Positions 1 through 8,625 of a DNA stretch of 64,000 nucleotides are shown here, one piece after another. The stretch covers positions 496,001 through 560,000 of the forward strand of contig NZ_CP053985.1 of NCBI RefSeq assembly GCF_013267355.1, in the 5' to 3' direction. The first letter of the stretch is position 1, and each line of letters begins with the position of its first letter. The stretch comes from Achromobacter pestifer (GTDB lineage Bacteria > Pseudomonadota > Gammaproteobacteria > Burkholderiales > Burkholderiaceae_B). A program made the translations under genes and the position numbers. The notes below the pieces were generated by a model. That model was not told where the DNA came from, searched no databases, and was given only the letters and a program-made list of their open reading frames with translations.

Positions 1-586
1 AGGCCCGCACCGTGCGGGCGTACTGCACCCAGTTGGTCATGGAGATGGCCAGGATCAAAATCACGGCCGACAGCGTTTCCCGCAAGCCCGGCGGCAGCAG
101 CTGACGGAACACCGCCGTCACCAGGATCGCGACCAGGATGGTCGGGATGCTCAGCAGCGTGTCGCCCAGGCGCATCAGCGCGTTGTCGACCCAGCCTCCG
201 AAGTAGCCGGCCGCCAGCCCCACCAGCAGGCCGATGGCCAGGGACAGCACCACCGTGGCCAGCCCGATCACCAGCGACATGCGCGAGCCGTACAGGATGG
301 CGGACCAGACATCGCGGCCCTGCGTGTCCGTGCCCAGCAGGAACTGCGGATCCGAGCCGACCTCCCAGACCGGCGGCAACTCGGCGTTCAGCAGGTCCAG
401 CTGCGCCAGGTCGTAGGGATTCTGCGGCGCGATCCAGGGCGCGAACACCGCCAGCAACACCACGGCCAACAGTACGATGCCTGCCCCCATGGCCATGTAG
501 TCCTGCCGCAGGCTCCACCACAGGTCGCTTCGCAGAAAGCGCGCGAAGCGGCCCTGCCCCGTCGTCGAAAATGGTTTAGTGAGCAT
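1..586 (-). CDS. ABC transporter permease, DppC/OppC type (partial at the window edge)
   Basis: Inner-membrane permease of a peptide/opine/nickel-type ABC importer, the second of two permeases. It begins with MLTKPFSTTGQG at an ATG that overlaps the end of the upstream permease by 11 bases, so the two are translationally coupled. The visible part has an N-terminal membrane segment, then the family's usual LLGTDTQGRDVWS region just before the core transmembrane domain, then further membrane segments (SLVIGLATVVLSLAIGLL and onward). About 195 residues are visible of the usual 280-300; the C-terminus with the EAA loop lies outside the window. The ATPase genes are not in view and presumably follow. 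The substrate cannot be told from the permease alone. Confidence 0.9.
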   Translation of the reverse strand, partial: MLTKPFSTTGQGRFARFLRSDLWWSLRQDYMAMGAGIVLLAVVLLAVFAPWIAPQNPYDLAQLDLLNAELPPVWEVGSDPQFLLGTDTQGRDVWSAILYGSRMSLVIGLATVVLSLAIGLLVGLAAGYFGGWVDNALMRLGDTLLSIPTILVAILVTAVFRQLLPPGLRETLSAVILILAISMTNWVQYARTVRA

Positions 587-1568
587 TGGCGCCCCCCTTG
601 ACGTGCTGGCTGCGCAGGCGCGGATCCACCACGCCGTACATCATGTCCACCAAGGTGTTCAGCGCCACGAAGATGAAGGACACGATCACCAGATAGGCGG
701 CCATGACGGGGATGTCCACGAACATGACCGATTGAATGAACAGCAGCCCCATGCCGGGCCACTGGAAGACCGTTTCGGTGATCAGCGCGAAGGCGATCAG
801 GTTGCCGATCTGCATGCCGGTCACGGTAATCACCGGCATCAGGCAGTTGCGCAGCGCCAGCCGGAAATGCACCACCCGGTCCGGCAGGCCGCGCGCGCGG
901 GCGAACTTGATGAACTCGGTGCGCAGCGTCTCCAGCATCTCGGCCCGCACCAGGCGCATGATCAGCGTGATCTGGAACAGCGCCAGCGTGATCGACGGCA
1001 GCACCAGCGCGGCGCGCCCCGAAGGGGTGAGCAGCCCGGTGGTCCACCAGCCGATCTTCACCGTGTCGCCGCGCCCGAAGCCGGGCAGCCAGCCCAGCTG
1101 CACCGAGAAAATCAGGATCAGCATGATCCCCACCACGAAGCTAGGCAGCGAAATGCCCAGGATGGAAACGAACTGCAGCGCCTGCGCCAGGCGCGACTTG
1201 CGGTAGATGGCGGTCAGCACGCCCGCCGGCACGCCAATGACCAGCGACAGCAAGGTCGCCATCAGGACCAGTTCGAACGTGGCCGGAAAGCGTTCGGCCA
1301 CCAACGCGAACACGTCCTGCTGGTTGCGGTAGGAAATGCCGAACTCGCCTTGCGCCGCGTTGGTCACGAAGTGCACGAACTGCATGCCCACCGAGGCGTT
1401 CAGCCCCAGGCGTTCGCGCAGTTCGTCGCGCTGCGTCTGCGAGGCCTGCTCGTTGAGCATCATGTCGACGGGGTCGCCGACGAACCGGAAAATCACGAAG
1501 GCCAGCAGCGCCACCGCCAGCATGACGCCGACCGCGTTGAAGACCCTTCTTACTATGAACGCCAGCAT
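576..1568 (-). CDS. ABC transporter permease, DppB/OppB type
   Basis: First permease of the peptide/opine/nickel ABC importer, 330 aa, normal length for the family. It begins MLAFIVRRVFNAVGVMLAVALLAFVIFRFVGDP with the N-terminal membrane segment typical of DppB. The LLSLVIGVPAGVLTA stretch and the loop FIKFARARGLPDRVVHFRLALRN, which contains the EAA-type ATPase contact, are clear. It lies 62 bases after the binding-protein gene and overlaps the next permease, so the three form one operon read leftward. The substrate is unknown; the adjacent racemase-like gene suggests an amino-acid-derived compound, which is inference. Confidence 0.93.
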   Translation of the reverse strand: MLAFIVRRVFNAVGVMLAVALLAFVIFRFVGDPVDMMLNEQASQTQRDELRERLGLNASVGMQFVHFVTNAAQGEFGISYRNQQDVFALVAERFPATFELVLMATLLSLVIGVPAGVLTAIYRKSRLAQALQFVSILGISLPSFVVGIMLILIFSVQLGWLPGFGRGDTVKIGWWTTGLLTPSGRAALVLPSITLALFQITLIMRLVRAEMLETLRTEFIKFARARGLPDRVVHFRLALRNCLMPVITVTGMQIGNLIAFALITETVFQWPGMGLLFIQSVMFVDIPVMAAYLVIVSFIFVALNTLVDMMYGVVDPRLRSQHVKGGANAH

Positions 1569-1630
1569 GTGCGGCTCCCCTTCAGACCTCTGTCAATCCC
1601 AGGACCGCCGGCGGGCGGCGGTCCGCGGCG

Positions 1631-3208
1631 TCACTGCATGCGCACCGTCCACAGGCGCGCCTTGTTGTCCGGCATCTGCAGCACTTCGCCGACCTTGTTG
1701 CCCACGGCCCAGGCCATCGGCTGCTGGTGCAGCGGCAGGAAACGCACGTCGTCATGCAGCGTCTGCAGCACGTCGGCCATCATCTGCACCCGCTTGGGGC
1801 GGTCCATCTCGGCTGCGGCCGCGTCGATCCTGGCGTCCAGCGCCGCATCGCCCCACTGGCCCCAGTTGAAGACGCCGGCCGGGCCGCTGCGGCTGTGCAT
1901 CACCTGCAACAGGATGGACAGCGCGTCGATCTGCGGCTCGTTGGCCCAGCCATGGATGGTGATGTCGAACTCGCCGCGCGAACGCTTGGGGTTCTGCAAG
2001 GAACGCGGACCGCTGGCCAGCGAGGCCTTGACCCCGATGCGCGCCCACATGGAGGCGGCGGCCTGGCAGATTTCCTCCTCGTTGACGAACATGTCGTTCG
2101 AGCACAGCAGCGATACCGTGAAGCCGTCCGGATAGCCGGCCTCGGCCAGCAGCTTCTTGGCGCGCGCGGCGTCGAACGGCAGGCGTTCTTCCTGCTTGGT
2201 TTCGTAGCCTGGGATGGACGGCGCCACCAGCGCCCCCGTGGTGCGCGACAGGCCGCGCATCACGCGCTTCTGGATCAACTCAGGTGACAGCGCCATGTAC
2301 AGCGCCTGGCGCACCTTCAGGTCCTTCAGCGGATTCTTGTCGGTGATGTTTGAGCCGACCAGCTTGTCGCCCAGGTTGAAGCCGAAGTACAGGGTGCGCA
2401 GCTCGGTCGAGGCCAGCACCTTGACGTTGGACGCCGCGCGCAGCCGGTCCAGGTCCTGCAGCGGCGCGTTCTCGGTGAAATTGATGTCGCCCGACAGCAA
2501 CGCCGCCACCCGCGTGGGCGCGGAGGCAATGGGCGTGAATTCGATGCGGTCCAGGTTGTGGCGCGGCTTGTCCCACCAGCCGGGATTCACCACCAGCACG
2601 GTGCGCGTGTCCGGGCGGTACGACTCCAGTTTGAAGGGGCCGGTGCCGTTGGCGTTATGCGTGGCATAGCCTTCGATCTTCTTGGCGGCGTCGGTCGGCT
2701 TCAGGCTGTTGTTGTCCACCAGCCACTGGCGGTTGAAGATGAAAATGTTGGTCAGGTCGTTGAGCATCAGCGGATACGGATGCGTCATTTCGATGTCGAC
2801 CGTGTAGTCGTCCACCTTGCGCACCGCCTTGAAGGCCGGCAGGTTGCCCTTCAAGGGCGAGGCCTCGTCCGAGACCCGGGTCATCGACGCCACCACGTCG
2901 TCCGCCGAGAACGGCGCGCCGTTGTGGAACGTCACTCCTTTTCTCAAATGAAAGCGCAGCACCGTGGGCGTAGGCGTCTCCCAGGACTCCGCCAGCGCGG
3001 GCGTGATGTTGAACTTGTCGTCATAGCGGATCAGCGCTTCGTACACATGGTTCAGGAACGCCAGGTTGAAGGTGCTGCCGTAGGAATACGGATCCAGCGA
3101 ATCCAGGTCCCGGGCCGCGCCCCACTTCAGCGTGTTGGCGGCGCTGGCCCCCGTGATGGCCGACAGCGCGATCACGGCGCCCGCGGTCCACTTGAGCAAA
3201 GTCTTCAT
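1631..3208 (-). CDS. ABC transporter substrate-binding protein, family 5
   Basis: Periplasmic solute-binding protein of the peptide/nickel/opine class (SBP family 5), 525 aa. The start at 3208 is preceded by GGGAGAG and gives a good signal peptide (MKTLLKWTAGAVIALSAITGASA). The mature protein begins NTLKWGAARDLDSLDPYSYG, matching the family's opening strand. Hallmarks include VLRFHLRKGVTFHNGAPFSADDVV and the lobe segment ATHNANGTGPFKLESY. A long frame remains open upstream through the next gene, but the signal peptide and ribosome site fix the start. It is the first transporter gene after the racemase-like gene. Ligand class (dipeptide, opine, glutathione) cannot be decided by eye. Confidence 0.92.
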   Translation of the reverse strand: MKTLLKWTAGAVIALSAITGASAANTLKWGAARDLDSLDPYSYGSTFNLAFLNHVYEALIRYDDKFNITPALAESWETPTPTVLRFHLRKGVTFHNGAPFSADDVVASMTRVSDEASPLKGNLPAFKAVRKVDDYTVDIEMTHPYPLMLNDLTNIFIFNRQWLVDNNSLKPTDAAKKIEGYATHNANGTGPFKLESYRPDTRTVLVVNPGWWDKPRHNLDRIEFTPIASAPTRVAALLSGDINFTENAPLQDLDRLRAASNVKVLASTELRTLYFGFNLGDKLVGSNITDKNPLKDLKVRQALYMALSPELIQKRVMRGLSRTTGALVAPSIPGYETKQEERLPFDAARAKKLLAEAGYPDGFTVSLLCSNDMFVNEEEICQAAASMWARIGVKASLASGPRSLQNPKRSRGEFDITIHGWANEPQIDALSILLQVMHSRSGPAGVFNWGQWGDAALDARIDAAAAEMDRPKRVQMMADVLQTLHDDVRFLPLHQQPMAWAVGNKVGEVLQMPDNKARLWTVRMQ

Positions 3209-3282
3209 GGCTGCAACTCTCCCTTGTGTATCGGTCTGAACTCGCCGGGGTCGGGCCCGGCGCGGTGGGTAAGACGAAAAAA

Positions 3283-4038
3283 CTAGGAATGCGCGCCCGA
3301 GCGGATGAGCGACAGCCGCTGCGCGCGCTCCAGGGACGCCAGCGCCAACACCTGGGCCAGGGCAGCGCGGTAGGAATCGATGATGGGCACGGCCGGCAGG
3401 CGCGGCAGGCTGGGCAGGTAGCCGGCCAGCGCGGCGCCCGCCACGATGACCACGTCCGCGCCCTGCGCCACGGCGGCATCCAGCGCGCGGCTGACCTGCA
3501 AGGCCGACTCGGCCGACCGTGACACGTAGTCCAGTGCATTGCCTGGCAGGGCCAGGATGCCGGCGCAGCGGGACTCCAGCCCCAGTTGGCGGATCTGTTC
3601 GCGCAGCATGCCGGGCCAGCGCTGCCCCACCGTCACGATGGCGTAGCGGTCGCCGCGCTGCATGGCGCTCAGGATGGAAGCCTCCGCCATGCCGACCACG
3701 GGCAGGTCCAGGCGTTCGCGCACCGCGCCGATTCCGGGTTCGCCGAAACAGGCCAGCAGGCAGGCGTCGAACCCGCCGTCCGGCGCCCCGCCTGCCACCC
3801 GCTCCACGATGTCCAGCACGGCATGGGCGGCAATGGCCGCCTCCGCGCGGCTGGCGATGTAGGCGGGGCCGAAACCCGCGGTGACCGCATGGATGCGGAC
3901 CGTATCCCCGTAAAAGGCCTCGGCCTGGCTGGCCAAGCTGGTCGTCAGCTCGGAGGTGGTGTTGCCGTTGACCACCAGCAGGCGGTAAGGCGAGGAAAGG
4001 GACAGCTCGGTTGCGGCGGCCTGGGGTACAGCGGACAT
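3283..4038 (-). CDS. Asp/Glu/hydantoin racemase family protein lacking the second catalytic Cys
   Basis: 251 aa, Asp/Glu racemase superfamily, closest in pattern to hydantoin/allantoin racemases (LLVVNGNTTSELT near the N-terminus; LLACFGEPGIGAVRE with Cys97). These enzymes use two cysteines as acid/base pair. Here the second motif, normally of the form GCAGM, reads VIVAGAALAG, so Ala202 stands where the cysteine is expected. The protein may therefore be a non-racemising member (lyase, isomerase or decarboxylase-like) or inactive. It heads the leftward operon with the ABC importer and is divergent from the GntR regulator, so it probably acts on the imported substrate (inference). A palindrome TTGTATACAA lies about 20 bases upstream of the start. 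Confidence 0.82.
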   Translation of the reverse strand: MSAVPQAAATELSLSSPYRLLVVNGNTTSELTTSLASQAEAFYGDTVRIHAVTAGFGPAYIASRAEAAIAAHAVLDIVERVAGGAPDGGFDACLLACFGEPGIGAVRERLDLPVVGMAEASILSAMQRGDRYAIVTVGQRWPGMLREQIRQLGLESRCAGILALPGNALDYVSRSAESALQVSRALDAAVAQGADVVIVAGAALAGYLPSLPRLPAVPIIDSYRAALAQVLALASLERAQRLSLIRSGAHS

Positions 4039-4056
4039 GGATCAGCCTTTGTGAAC

Positions 4057-4122
4057 TTGTATACAAATAAGAAGATCATTAAAGAATAATCCAATATATT
4101 TTGTATAAAAATTTGTATACGA
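4057..4122. promoter_or_regulatory. GntR-type operator candidates in the divergent promoter region
   Basis: The gap between the racemase-like gene and the GntR gene holds TTGTATACAA (4057-4066, a perfect 10-bp palindrome), TTGTATAAAA (4101-4110) and TTGTATACGA (4113-4122). The surroundings are AT-rich in an otherwise GC-rich window. Centred GTAT/ATAC palindromes are usual for FCD-subfamily GntR regulators, so these are the likely binding sites of the adjacent regulator, controlling the importer operon and perhaps itself. Confidence 0.6.
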
Positions 4123-4287
4123 TTTATGTCGCCAATGTACTCCGCAGAATCCCGGCGGCAAGCTATCGCTAACCCTTAGCCCTGGGTGTAGTATGCTTTC
4201 CAGCACTGAGAAAAATGCGCGCCGGCAGCGCCAGCCGGACCATTCCAACACCCTGAAAAGCGCGCAGGCATAGGAGCCAACAAGAAG

Positions 4288-5007
4288 ATGAAGTCCCTCG
4301 CGCCGCCGGCCAACGAGCCCGCCAAGAAAGACGTCAGCCGCAATGAAATCGTATACAAAAATTTGCGCAGAGCCATCATCGAGCAGGCCCTGCTGCCCGG
4401 TGACAAGCTGCCCGAGGACATCATCGGCGAGCGTTTCGGCGTCAGCCGGACCATCGTCCGCAGCGTCCTGACGCGCCTGTTCAGCGAAGGACTGGTGGAT
4501 TTGCGGCCGAACCGTGGCGCGGCGGTGGCCCGCCCCAGCCTGGAAGAAGCGCACGACATCTTCGAGGCGCGCCGCTGCCTGGAGCGCGACGTGGCGCGCC
4601 GGCTGCTGCAGCACGTCACCGAGGCCGGGCTCGCGCGGCTGGAACAGCACGTGGCGCAGGAAGAGGAAGCCCGCAAGCGCAACAGCGCCAACGAGTCCAT
4701 CCGGCTGTCAGGCGAGTTCCACATCCTGATGGCCGAGCTGTCGGGCAATGCGGTGTACGCCCGCTACGTGAACGAGATCGTGTCGCGCTGTTCGCTGATC
4801 CTGGCCCTTTATGGCCGGCCACATTCGAGCGAATGCGCCGTCAGCGAACACATGGAGATCGTGGCGGGCCTGCGCGCGCGCGACGAGAAGCACGTGCTGC
4901 ACCTGCTGGAGCACCACCTGGAATCGGTGACCGCGCGCGCGCTGCTGACCGCGGACGGCCAGGGCGTGCGCGATATCCGCAAGATCCTGGACCGCTACGG
5001 CACGTAG
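4288..5007 (+). CDS. GntR family transcriptional regulator, FCD (FadR-like) subfamily
   Basis: 239 aa. An N-terminal winged helix (about residues 20-85: IVYKNLRRAIIEQALLPGDK, then FGVSRTIVRSVLTRLFSEGL and the wing VDLRPNRGAAVARPS) is followed by an all-helical FCD effector domain. The FCD domain shows the histidines expected for metal/ligand binding (GEFHILMAELSGN, EHMEIVAGLRARDEKH, EHHLESV). AGGAG lies at 4272-4276. It is divergent from the racemase/importer operon and probably represses it until a carboxylic-acid-type ligand binds (family knowledge plus context). A further GTATAC site lies inside its own coding region. Confidence 0.93.
   Translation: MKSLAPPANEPAKKDVSRNEIVYKNLRRAIIEQALLPGDKLPEDIIGERFGVSRTIVRSVLTRLFSEGLVDLRPNRGAAVARPSLEEAHDIFEARRCLERDVARRLLQHVTEAGLARLEQHVAQEEEARKRNSANESIRLSGEFHILMAELSGNAVYARYVNEIVSRCSLILALYGRPHSSECAVSEHMEIVAGLRARDEKHVLHLLEHHLESVTARALLTADGQGVRDIRKILDRYGT
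4349..4360 (+). promoter_or_regulatory. Intragenic GTATAC site in the GntR gene
   Basis: TCGTATACAAAA falls at codons 21-24 of the regulator. It matches the upstream sites but also encodes the conserved Val-Tyr of the GntR fold, so it may be coincidental. The GTA valine codon is unusual for this GC-rich genome. Confidence 0.3.
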
Positions 5008-5046
5008 GGGCGCGCCCGCCCGATGGGCGTGCCGCGTCCCCCAACG

Positions 5047-5074
5047 AAAAAGCGCCCGGTCGGGGCGCTTTTTT
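5047..5074 (+). terminator. Rho-independent terminator after the GntR gene
   Basis: AGCGCCC (5051-5057), a 5-nt loop and GGGCGCT (5063-5069) followed by a T run, with an A run on the 5' side. It can serve both the rightward GntR gene and the leftward DUF3579 gene, which converge here. Confidence 0.85.
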
Positions 5075-5085
5075 GGTGTGGGAGC

Positions 5086-5376
5086 CTAGATTTCGCGCTC
5101 TTCCGTCTTGAGGTTGTTGTCGCGAGCGAAATCCACCACGAACTTGTACGCCAGCGGTTCCAGATCGCGCAAACGCAGATCGACCACGATCCCGCGCACG
5201 CCGTCGATCACGACGGGCAGCACATAGGGCGAATAGGTGAGGTGGTTACCGGCACAGCCGGCGGGCCGGAATTGTGCCATTACGCCGGCGAGCCGTTCCG
5301 CCCAATCGCTGGGGCGAAAGCGGCTACCGCTTTCGGTAACGCCATGAATTACGAATTGTCTGACGCGAGTTGCCAT
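5086..5376 (-). CDS. DUF3579 domain-containing protein
   Basis: 96 aa from the ATG at 5376 (MATRVRQFVIHGVTESG). A GTG four codons upstream is possible but has no ribosome site. The sequence (RFRPSDWAERLAGVM, YSPYVLPVVIDGVRGIVVDLRLRDLEPLAYKFVVDFARDNNL) fits the DUF3579 family, a small soluble protein of beta-proteobacteria with no established function that, from memory, is often next to argD. Here it is divergent from argD with about 210 bases between the starts. Confidence 0.85.
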   Translation of the reverse strand: MATRVRQFVIHGVTESGSRFRPSDWAERLAGVMAQFRPAGCAGNHLTYSPYVLPVVIDGVRGIVVDLRLRDLEPLAYKFVVDFARDNNLKTEEREI

Positions 5377-5587
5377 GAGTTCTTTCACTACAGCGCGCCC
5401 TTCACGAAAGCCGGATCTTCGGCGTGATCAAACATGCGCCCTGCGCCGCGAATTGTATATGATTGATCCTTTGCCCTCTTTCAAAAAGCGATTCGCCTGG
5501 GAAAACGAGCTGCCAAACCCGGCGGCATCCCACGGGAACTCCGGCTGAGTCCCGGCGCAATCCGCTTCATCCACAGGAGGATCCGCG

Positions 5588-6769
5588 ATGACCTCGCCTC
5601 TGGCCAATATCTACGCCCGGCTGCCGGTATCGTTCACGCACGGCCAGGGCGTCTGGCTGTGGGACGCCGAGGGCCGCAAGTACCTGGACGCGCTGGCAGG
5701 CATCGGGGTGTCCTGCCTGGGCCACGCCCATCCGAAACTGGTGGCCGCCATCAGCGAGCAGGCCGCCCGCCTCATCCATACCTCGAACATCTACGAAGTG
5801 CCGCAGCAGACCGCGCTGGCCACGCGCCTGACGCAGCTGTCCGGCATGCAGGAAGTCGCGTTCAACAACAGCGGCTCCGAGGCCAACGAGGCCGCGATCA
5901 AGCTGGCGCGCTATTACGCCTACCAGCGCGGCAACAAGCACGCCCACATCATCACCATGGATTCGTCCTGGCATGGCCGCACGCTGGCCACGCTGGCGGC
6001 CACGGGCAGCGAAAAGGCGCGCAAGGGCTTCGAGCCCCTGCCCTCGGGCTTCATTCAGGTGCCGTACAACAGCGTGGACGCGGTGCGCGCCGCCGGCGAC
6101 GCCGAACCGCGCGTGGCCGCCGTGCTGCTGGAGGTCCTGCAAGGCGAAGGCGGCATCCGTCCCTCCGACATTGCCTATCTCCAGGAAGTGCGCAGGCTGT
6201 GCACCGAGCGCGGCTGGCTGCTGATGATCGACGAAGTCCAGTCCGGCATCGGCCGCACCGGCAAGTGGTTCGCCCACCAGTGGGCCGATATCGTCCCCGA
6301 CGTCATGACGCTGGCCAAGGGCCTGGCGGGCGGCGTGCCCATCGGCGCCATGCTGGCTGCCGGACCTGCCGCGGGCGTGCTCACGCCCGGCAGCCATGGC
6401 ACCACCTTCGGCGGCGGTCCGCTGGTCTGCGCGGCCGGGCTGGCCGTGCTGGACGCCCTGGAATCCGAAAAACTGCTGGAAAACGCCCACGACGTGGGCA
6501 ACCACCTGAAAAGCGCCCTGGCCGATGCGCTGGCCGGCACCCCGGGCGTCACCGACATCCGCGGCCGCGGCCTGATGCTGGGCATCGAGCTGGCCCGCCC
6601 CTGCGGCGTGCTGGCCCTGCGCGCCATGGAAGCCGGACTGCTCATCAACGTCACGCGCGACCGCGTGATCCGCATGTTGCCGCCGCTGATCCTGAACCGC
6701 GACGAAGCCGACCGCATCGTCGCCATCCTGGTTCCGCTCATCCAGGAATTCCTGGCTGAAACACCATAA
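5588..6769 (+). CDS. argD: Acetylornithine aminotransferase
   Basis: 393 aa, class-III PLP aminotransferase. It converts N-acetylglutamate semialdehyde and glutamate to N-acetylornithine in arginine synthesis and often also acts on succinyldiaminopimelate. Hallmarks are NNSGSEANEAAIKLARYYA, IDEVQSGIGRTGKWFAHQ (PLP-contacting Asp) and the Schiff-base Lys244 in TLAKGLAGGVPIGAM. The start is fixed by a strong AGGAGGA at 5576-5582. argF follows after a 58-base gap in the same direction, giving an argDF unit. The ornithine-aminotransferase paralogue is less likely given the argF neighbour. Confidence 0.95.
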   Translation: MTSPLANIYARLPVSFTHGQGVWLWDAEGRKYLDALAGIGVSCLGHAHPKLVAAISEQAARLIHTSNIYEVPQQTALATRLTQLSGMQEVAFNNSGSEANEAAIKLARYYAYQRGNKHAHIITMDSSWHGRTLATLAATGSEKARKGFEPLPSGFIQVPYNSVDAVRAAGDAEPRVAAVLLEVLQGEGGIRPSDIAYLQEVRRLCTERGWLLMIDEVQSGIGRTGKWFAHQWADIVPDVMTLAKGLAGGVPIGAMLAAGPAAGVLTPGSHGTTFGGGPLVCAAGLAVLDALESEKLLENAHDVGNHLKSALADALAGTPGVTDIRGRGLMLGIELARPCGVLALRAMEAGLLINVTRDRVIRMLPPLILNRDEADRIVAILVPLIQEFLAETP

Positions 6770-6827
6770 AATCAACGTCCCGCCCGGGCCATGAGCCTGG
6801 CCGGGCCCCATGACCTGCGACATCACC

Positions 6828-7769
6828 ATGACTCCTCCCACGACTCAAAACGGCCCGTTGCGGCACTTCCTGCAGTTCAAGGACTTTTCGTCCGCCGAGA
6901 TCGCCTACGTGCTGGACCGCGCGCGCCTGATCAAGGACAAGTTCAAACGCTATGAACCCCACATGCCGCTGCACGACCGCACGCTGGCGATGGTGTTCGA
7001 GAAGGCCAGCACGCGCACCCGCGTGTCGTTCGAGGCCGGCATGTACCAGATGGGCGGTTCGGTCATCAACCTGACCTCCAACGATTCGCAGCTGGGCCGC
7101 TCCGAGCCCATCGAAGACACCGCGCGCGTCATTTCGCGCATGGTCGACATCGTCATGATCCGCACGTTCGAGCAAACCCGCATCGAGCGCTTCGCCTCGC
7201 ATTCGCGCGTGCCCGTGATCAACGGCCTGACCAACGAATTCCACCCCTGCCAGATCCTGGCGGACATCTTCACCTACATCGAACACCGCGGCCCCATCGC
7301 CGGCAAGACGGTGGCCTGGGTGGGCGACGCCAACAACATGGCCTACACCTGGCTGCACGCCGCCGAAATGCTGGGCTTCACGCTGCATGTGTCCACGCCG
7401 GCCGGGTACGAGCTCGAGGCCTCGCGCATCGGCACGCCGCCGGCCACGGTGCTGCGCCAGTTCAAGGACCCCATGGAAGCCTGCCAGGGCGCGCACCTGG
7501 TCACCACCGACGTGTGGACCAGCATGGGCTATGAAGCCGAAAACGAAGAGCGCCGCGCCGCCTTCGCCGACTGGTGCGTGGACGCCGAAATGATGGCCGC
7601 CGCCGATCCCCAAGCCGTGTTCATGCACTGCCTGCCCGCCCACCGCGGCGAAGAAGTCACGGGCGAAGTCATCGACGGACCGCAAAGCGTGGTCTGGGAC
7701 GAAGCCGAAAACCGCCTGCACGTGCAGAAGGCGCTGATGGAGTTCCTGCTGCTGGGCCAGATCAAGTAA
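6828..7769 (+). CDS. argF: Ornithine carbamoyltransferase
   Basis: 313 aa from the ATG at 6828 (MTPPTTQNGPLRHFLQF); an in-frame ATG at 6810 would add six residues. It makes citrulline from ornithine and carbamoyl phosphate. The carbamoyl-phosphate motif is EKASTRTRVSFEAGM (STRTR about residues 61-65), with NEFHPCQIL for ornithine binding and the catalytic FMHCLPAHRGEE. Length is normal. It is probably co-transcribed with argD and ends at a strong terminator. No ArgR box was found with confidence. Confidence 0.95.
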   Translation: MTPPTTQNGPLRHFLQFKDFSSAEIAYVLDRARLIKDKFKRYEPHMPLHDRTLAMVFEKASTRTRVSFEAGMYQMGGSVINLTSNDSQLGRSEPIEDTARVISRMVDIVMIRTFEQTRIERFASHSRVPVINGLTNEFHPCQILADIFTYIEHRGPIAGKTVAWVGDANNMAYTWLHAAEMLGFTLHVSTPAGYELEASRIGTPPATVLRQFKDPMEACQGAHLVTTDVWTSMGYEAENEERRAAFADWCVDAEMMAAADPQAVFMHCLPAHRGEEVTGEVIDGPQSVVWDEAENRLHVQKALMEFLLLGQIK

Positions 7770-7782
7770 GGCTGCCGCATGC

Positions 7783-7822
7783 AAAAAAGGCCTGCGCGTC
7801 TGTCGATGCGCAGGCCTTTCTT
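7783..7822 (+). terminator. Terminator after argF
   Basis: Twelve-bp stem AAAGGCCTGCGC (7786-7797) / GCGCAGGCCTTT (7808-7819) with a 10-nt loop, a 5' A run and a T-rich 3' side. It may act on both strands. Confidence 0.85.
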
Positions 7823-7902
7823 GTATTGGAGGTAGCCCGGTGGATGGGAAGCGGGGCACTCCCCCACCGTCGGGACAGCGGCAACAATTGGCGTCCGGGC
7901 AA

Positions 7903-8625
7903 CTACAGAACCTTGCGCAAGAAGTCCCGCGTACGTTCATGGCGCGGCGCACCCAGCACTTGCTGCGGCGGACCCTCTTCCATGATCACGCCCTGGTCGA
8001 TGAACAACACTCGATCTGACACTTCCTGCGCAAAACCCATTTCATGCGTCACCACCACCATGGTCATGCCCTCTTGCGCCAACGCCTTCATCACCGTCAG
8101 AACCTCACCGACCAGTTCGGGGTCGAGCGCCGAGGTCGGTTCATCAAACAACATGACTTTCGGCGCCATCGCGAGCGCGCGGGCAATTGCCACACGTTGC
8201 TGCTGCCCCCCCGACAACTGATTTGGAAAAGCGTCGATCTTTTCCAGCAAACCGACTTTCTGAAGCAGCCTTTCGGCCGCCAGAACGGCTTCTCGGCGCG
8301 ACAGTTTTTTCACTTCCATCGGTGCCATGATCAGGTTTTCCAGCACCGACATGTGCGGGAAAAGATTGAAGCGCTGAAACACCATGCCCATGGTGGAACG
8401 CAACGCGTTCAGATCGACCTTGGGATCATTGACCTTGACGCCGTCGACGATAATCTCGCCATCGCTCGCTTCTTCCAGGCCGTTGAGGCACCGCAGAAAC
8501 GTACTCTTGCCGGAACCGGACGGGCCGATCATACAGACCACTTCACCCTCTTTGATATCGCAGTCGATACCGCGCAGGATATGCGCCTGGCCAAACTGCT
8601 TTTGCAGTTTTCTGACGTGTATCAC
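7903..8625 (-). CDS. Polar amino-acid ABC transporter ATP-binding protein (GlnQ/HisP type)
   Basis: 240 aa ATPase. Walker A is GPSGSGKST at residues 34-42, the signature motif [15 protein letters not shown], Walker [14 protein letters not shown], and the switch His in [13 protein letters not shown]. Length and the short linker after Walker A are typical of the polar amino-acid uptake family. The start overlaps the stop of the permease gene by 4 bases (8622-8625). It is the last gene of a leftward binding protein-permease-ATPase operon. Confidence 0.95.
   Translation of the reverse strand: MIHVRKLQKQFGQAHILRGIDCDIKEGEVVCMIGPSGSGKSTFLRCLNGLEEASDGEIIVDGVKVNDPKVDLNALRSTMGMVFQRFNLFPHMSVLENLIMAPMEVKKLSRREAVLAAERLLQKVGLLEKIDAFPNQLSGGQQQRVAIARALAMAPKVMLFDEPTSALDPELVGEVLTVMKALAQEGMTMVVVTHEMGFAQEVSDRVLFIDQGVIMEEGPPQQVLGAPRHERTRDFLRKVL

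Noticed and set aside
5389..5587. An ArgR box upstream of argD.
   Set aside because: AT-rich words are present but none fits the 18-base ArgR consensus convincingly.
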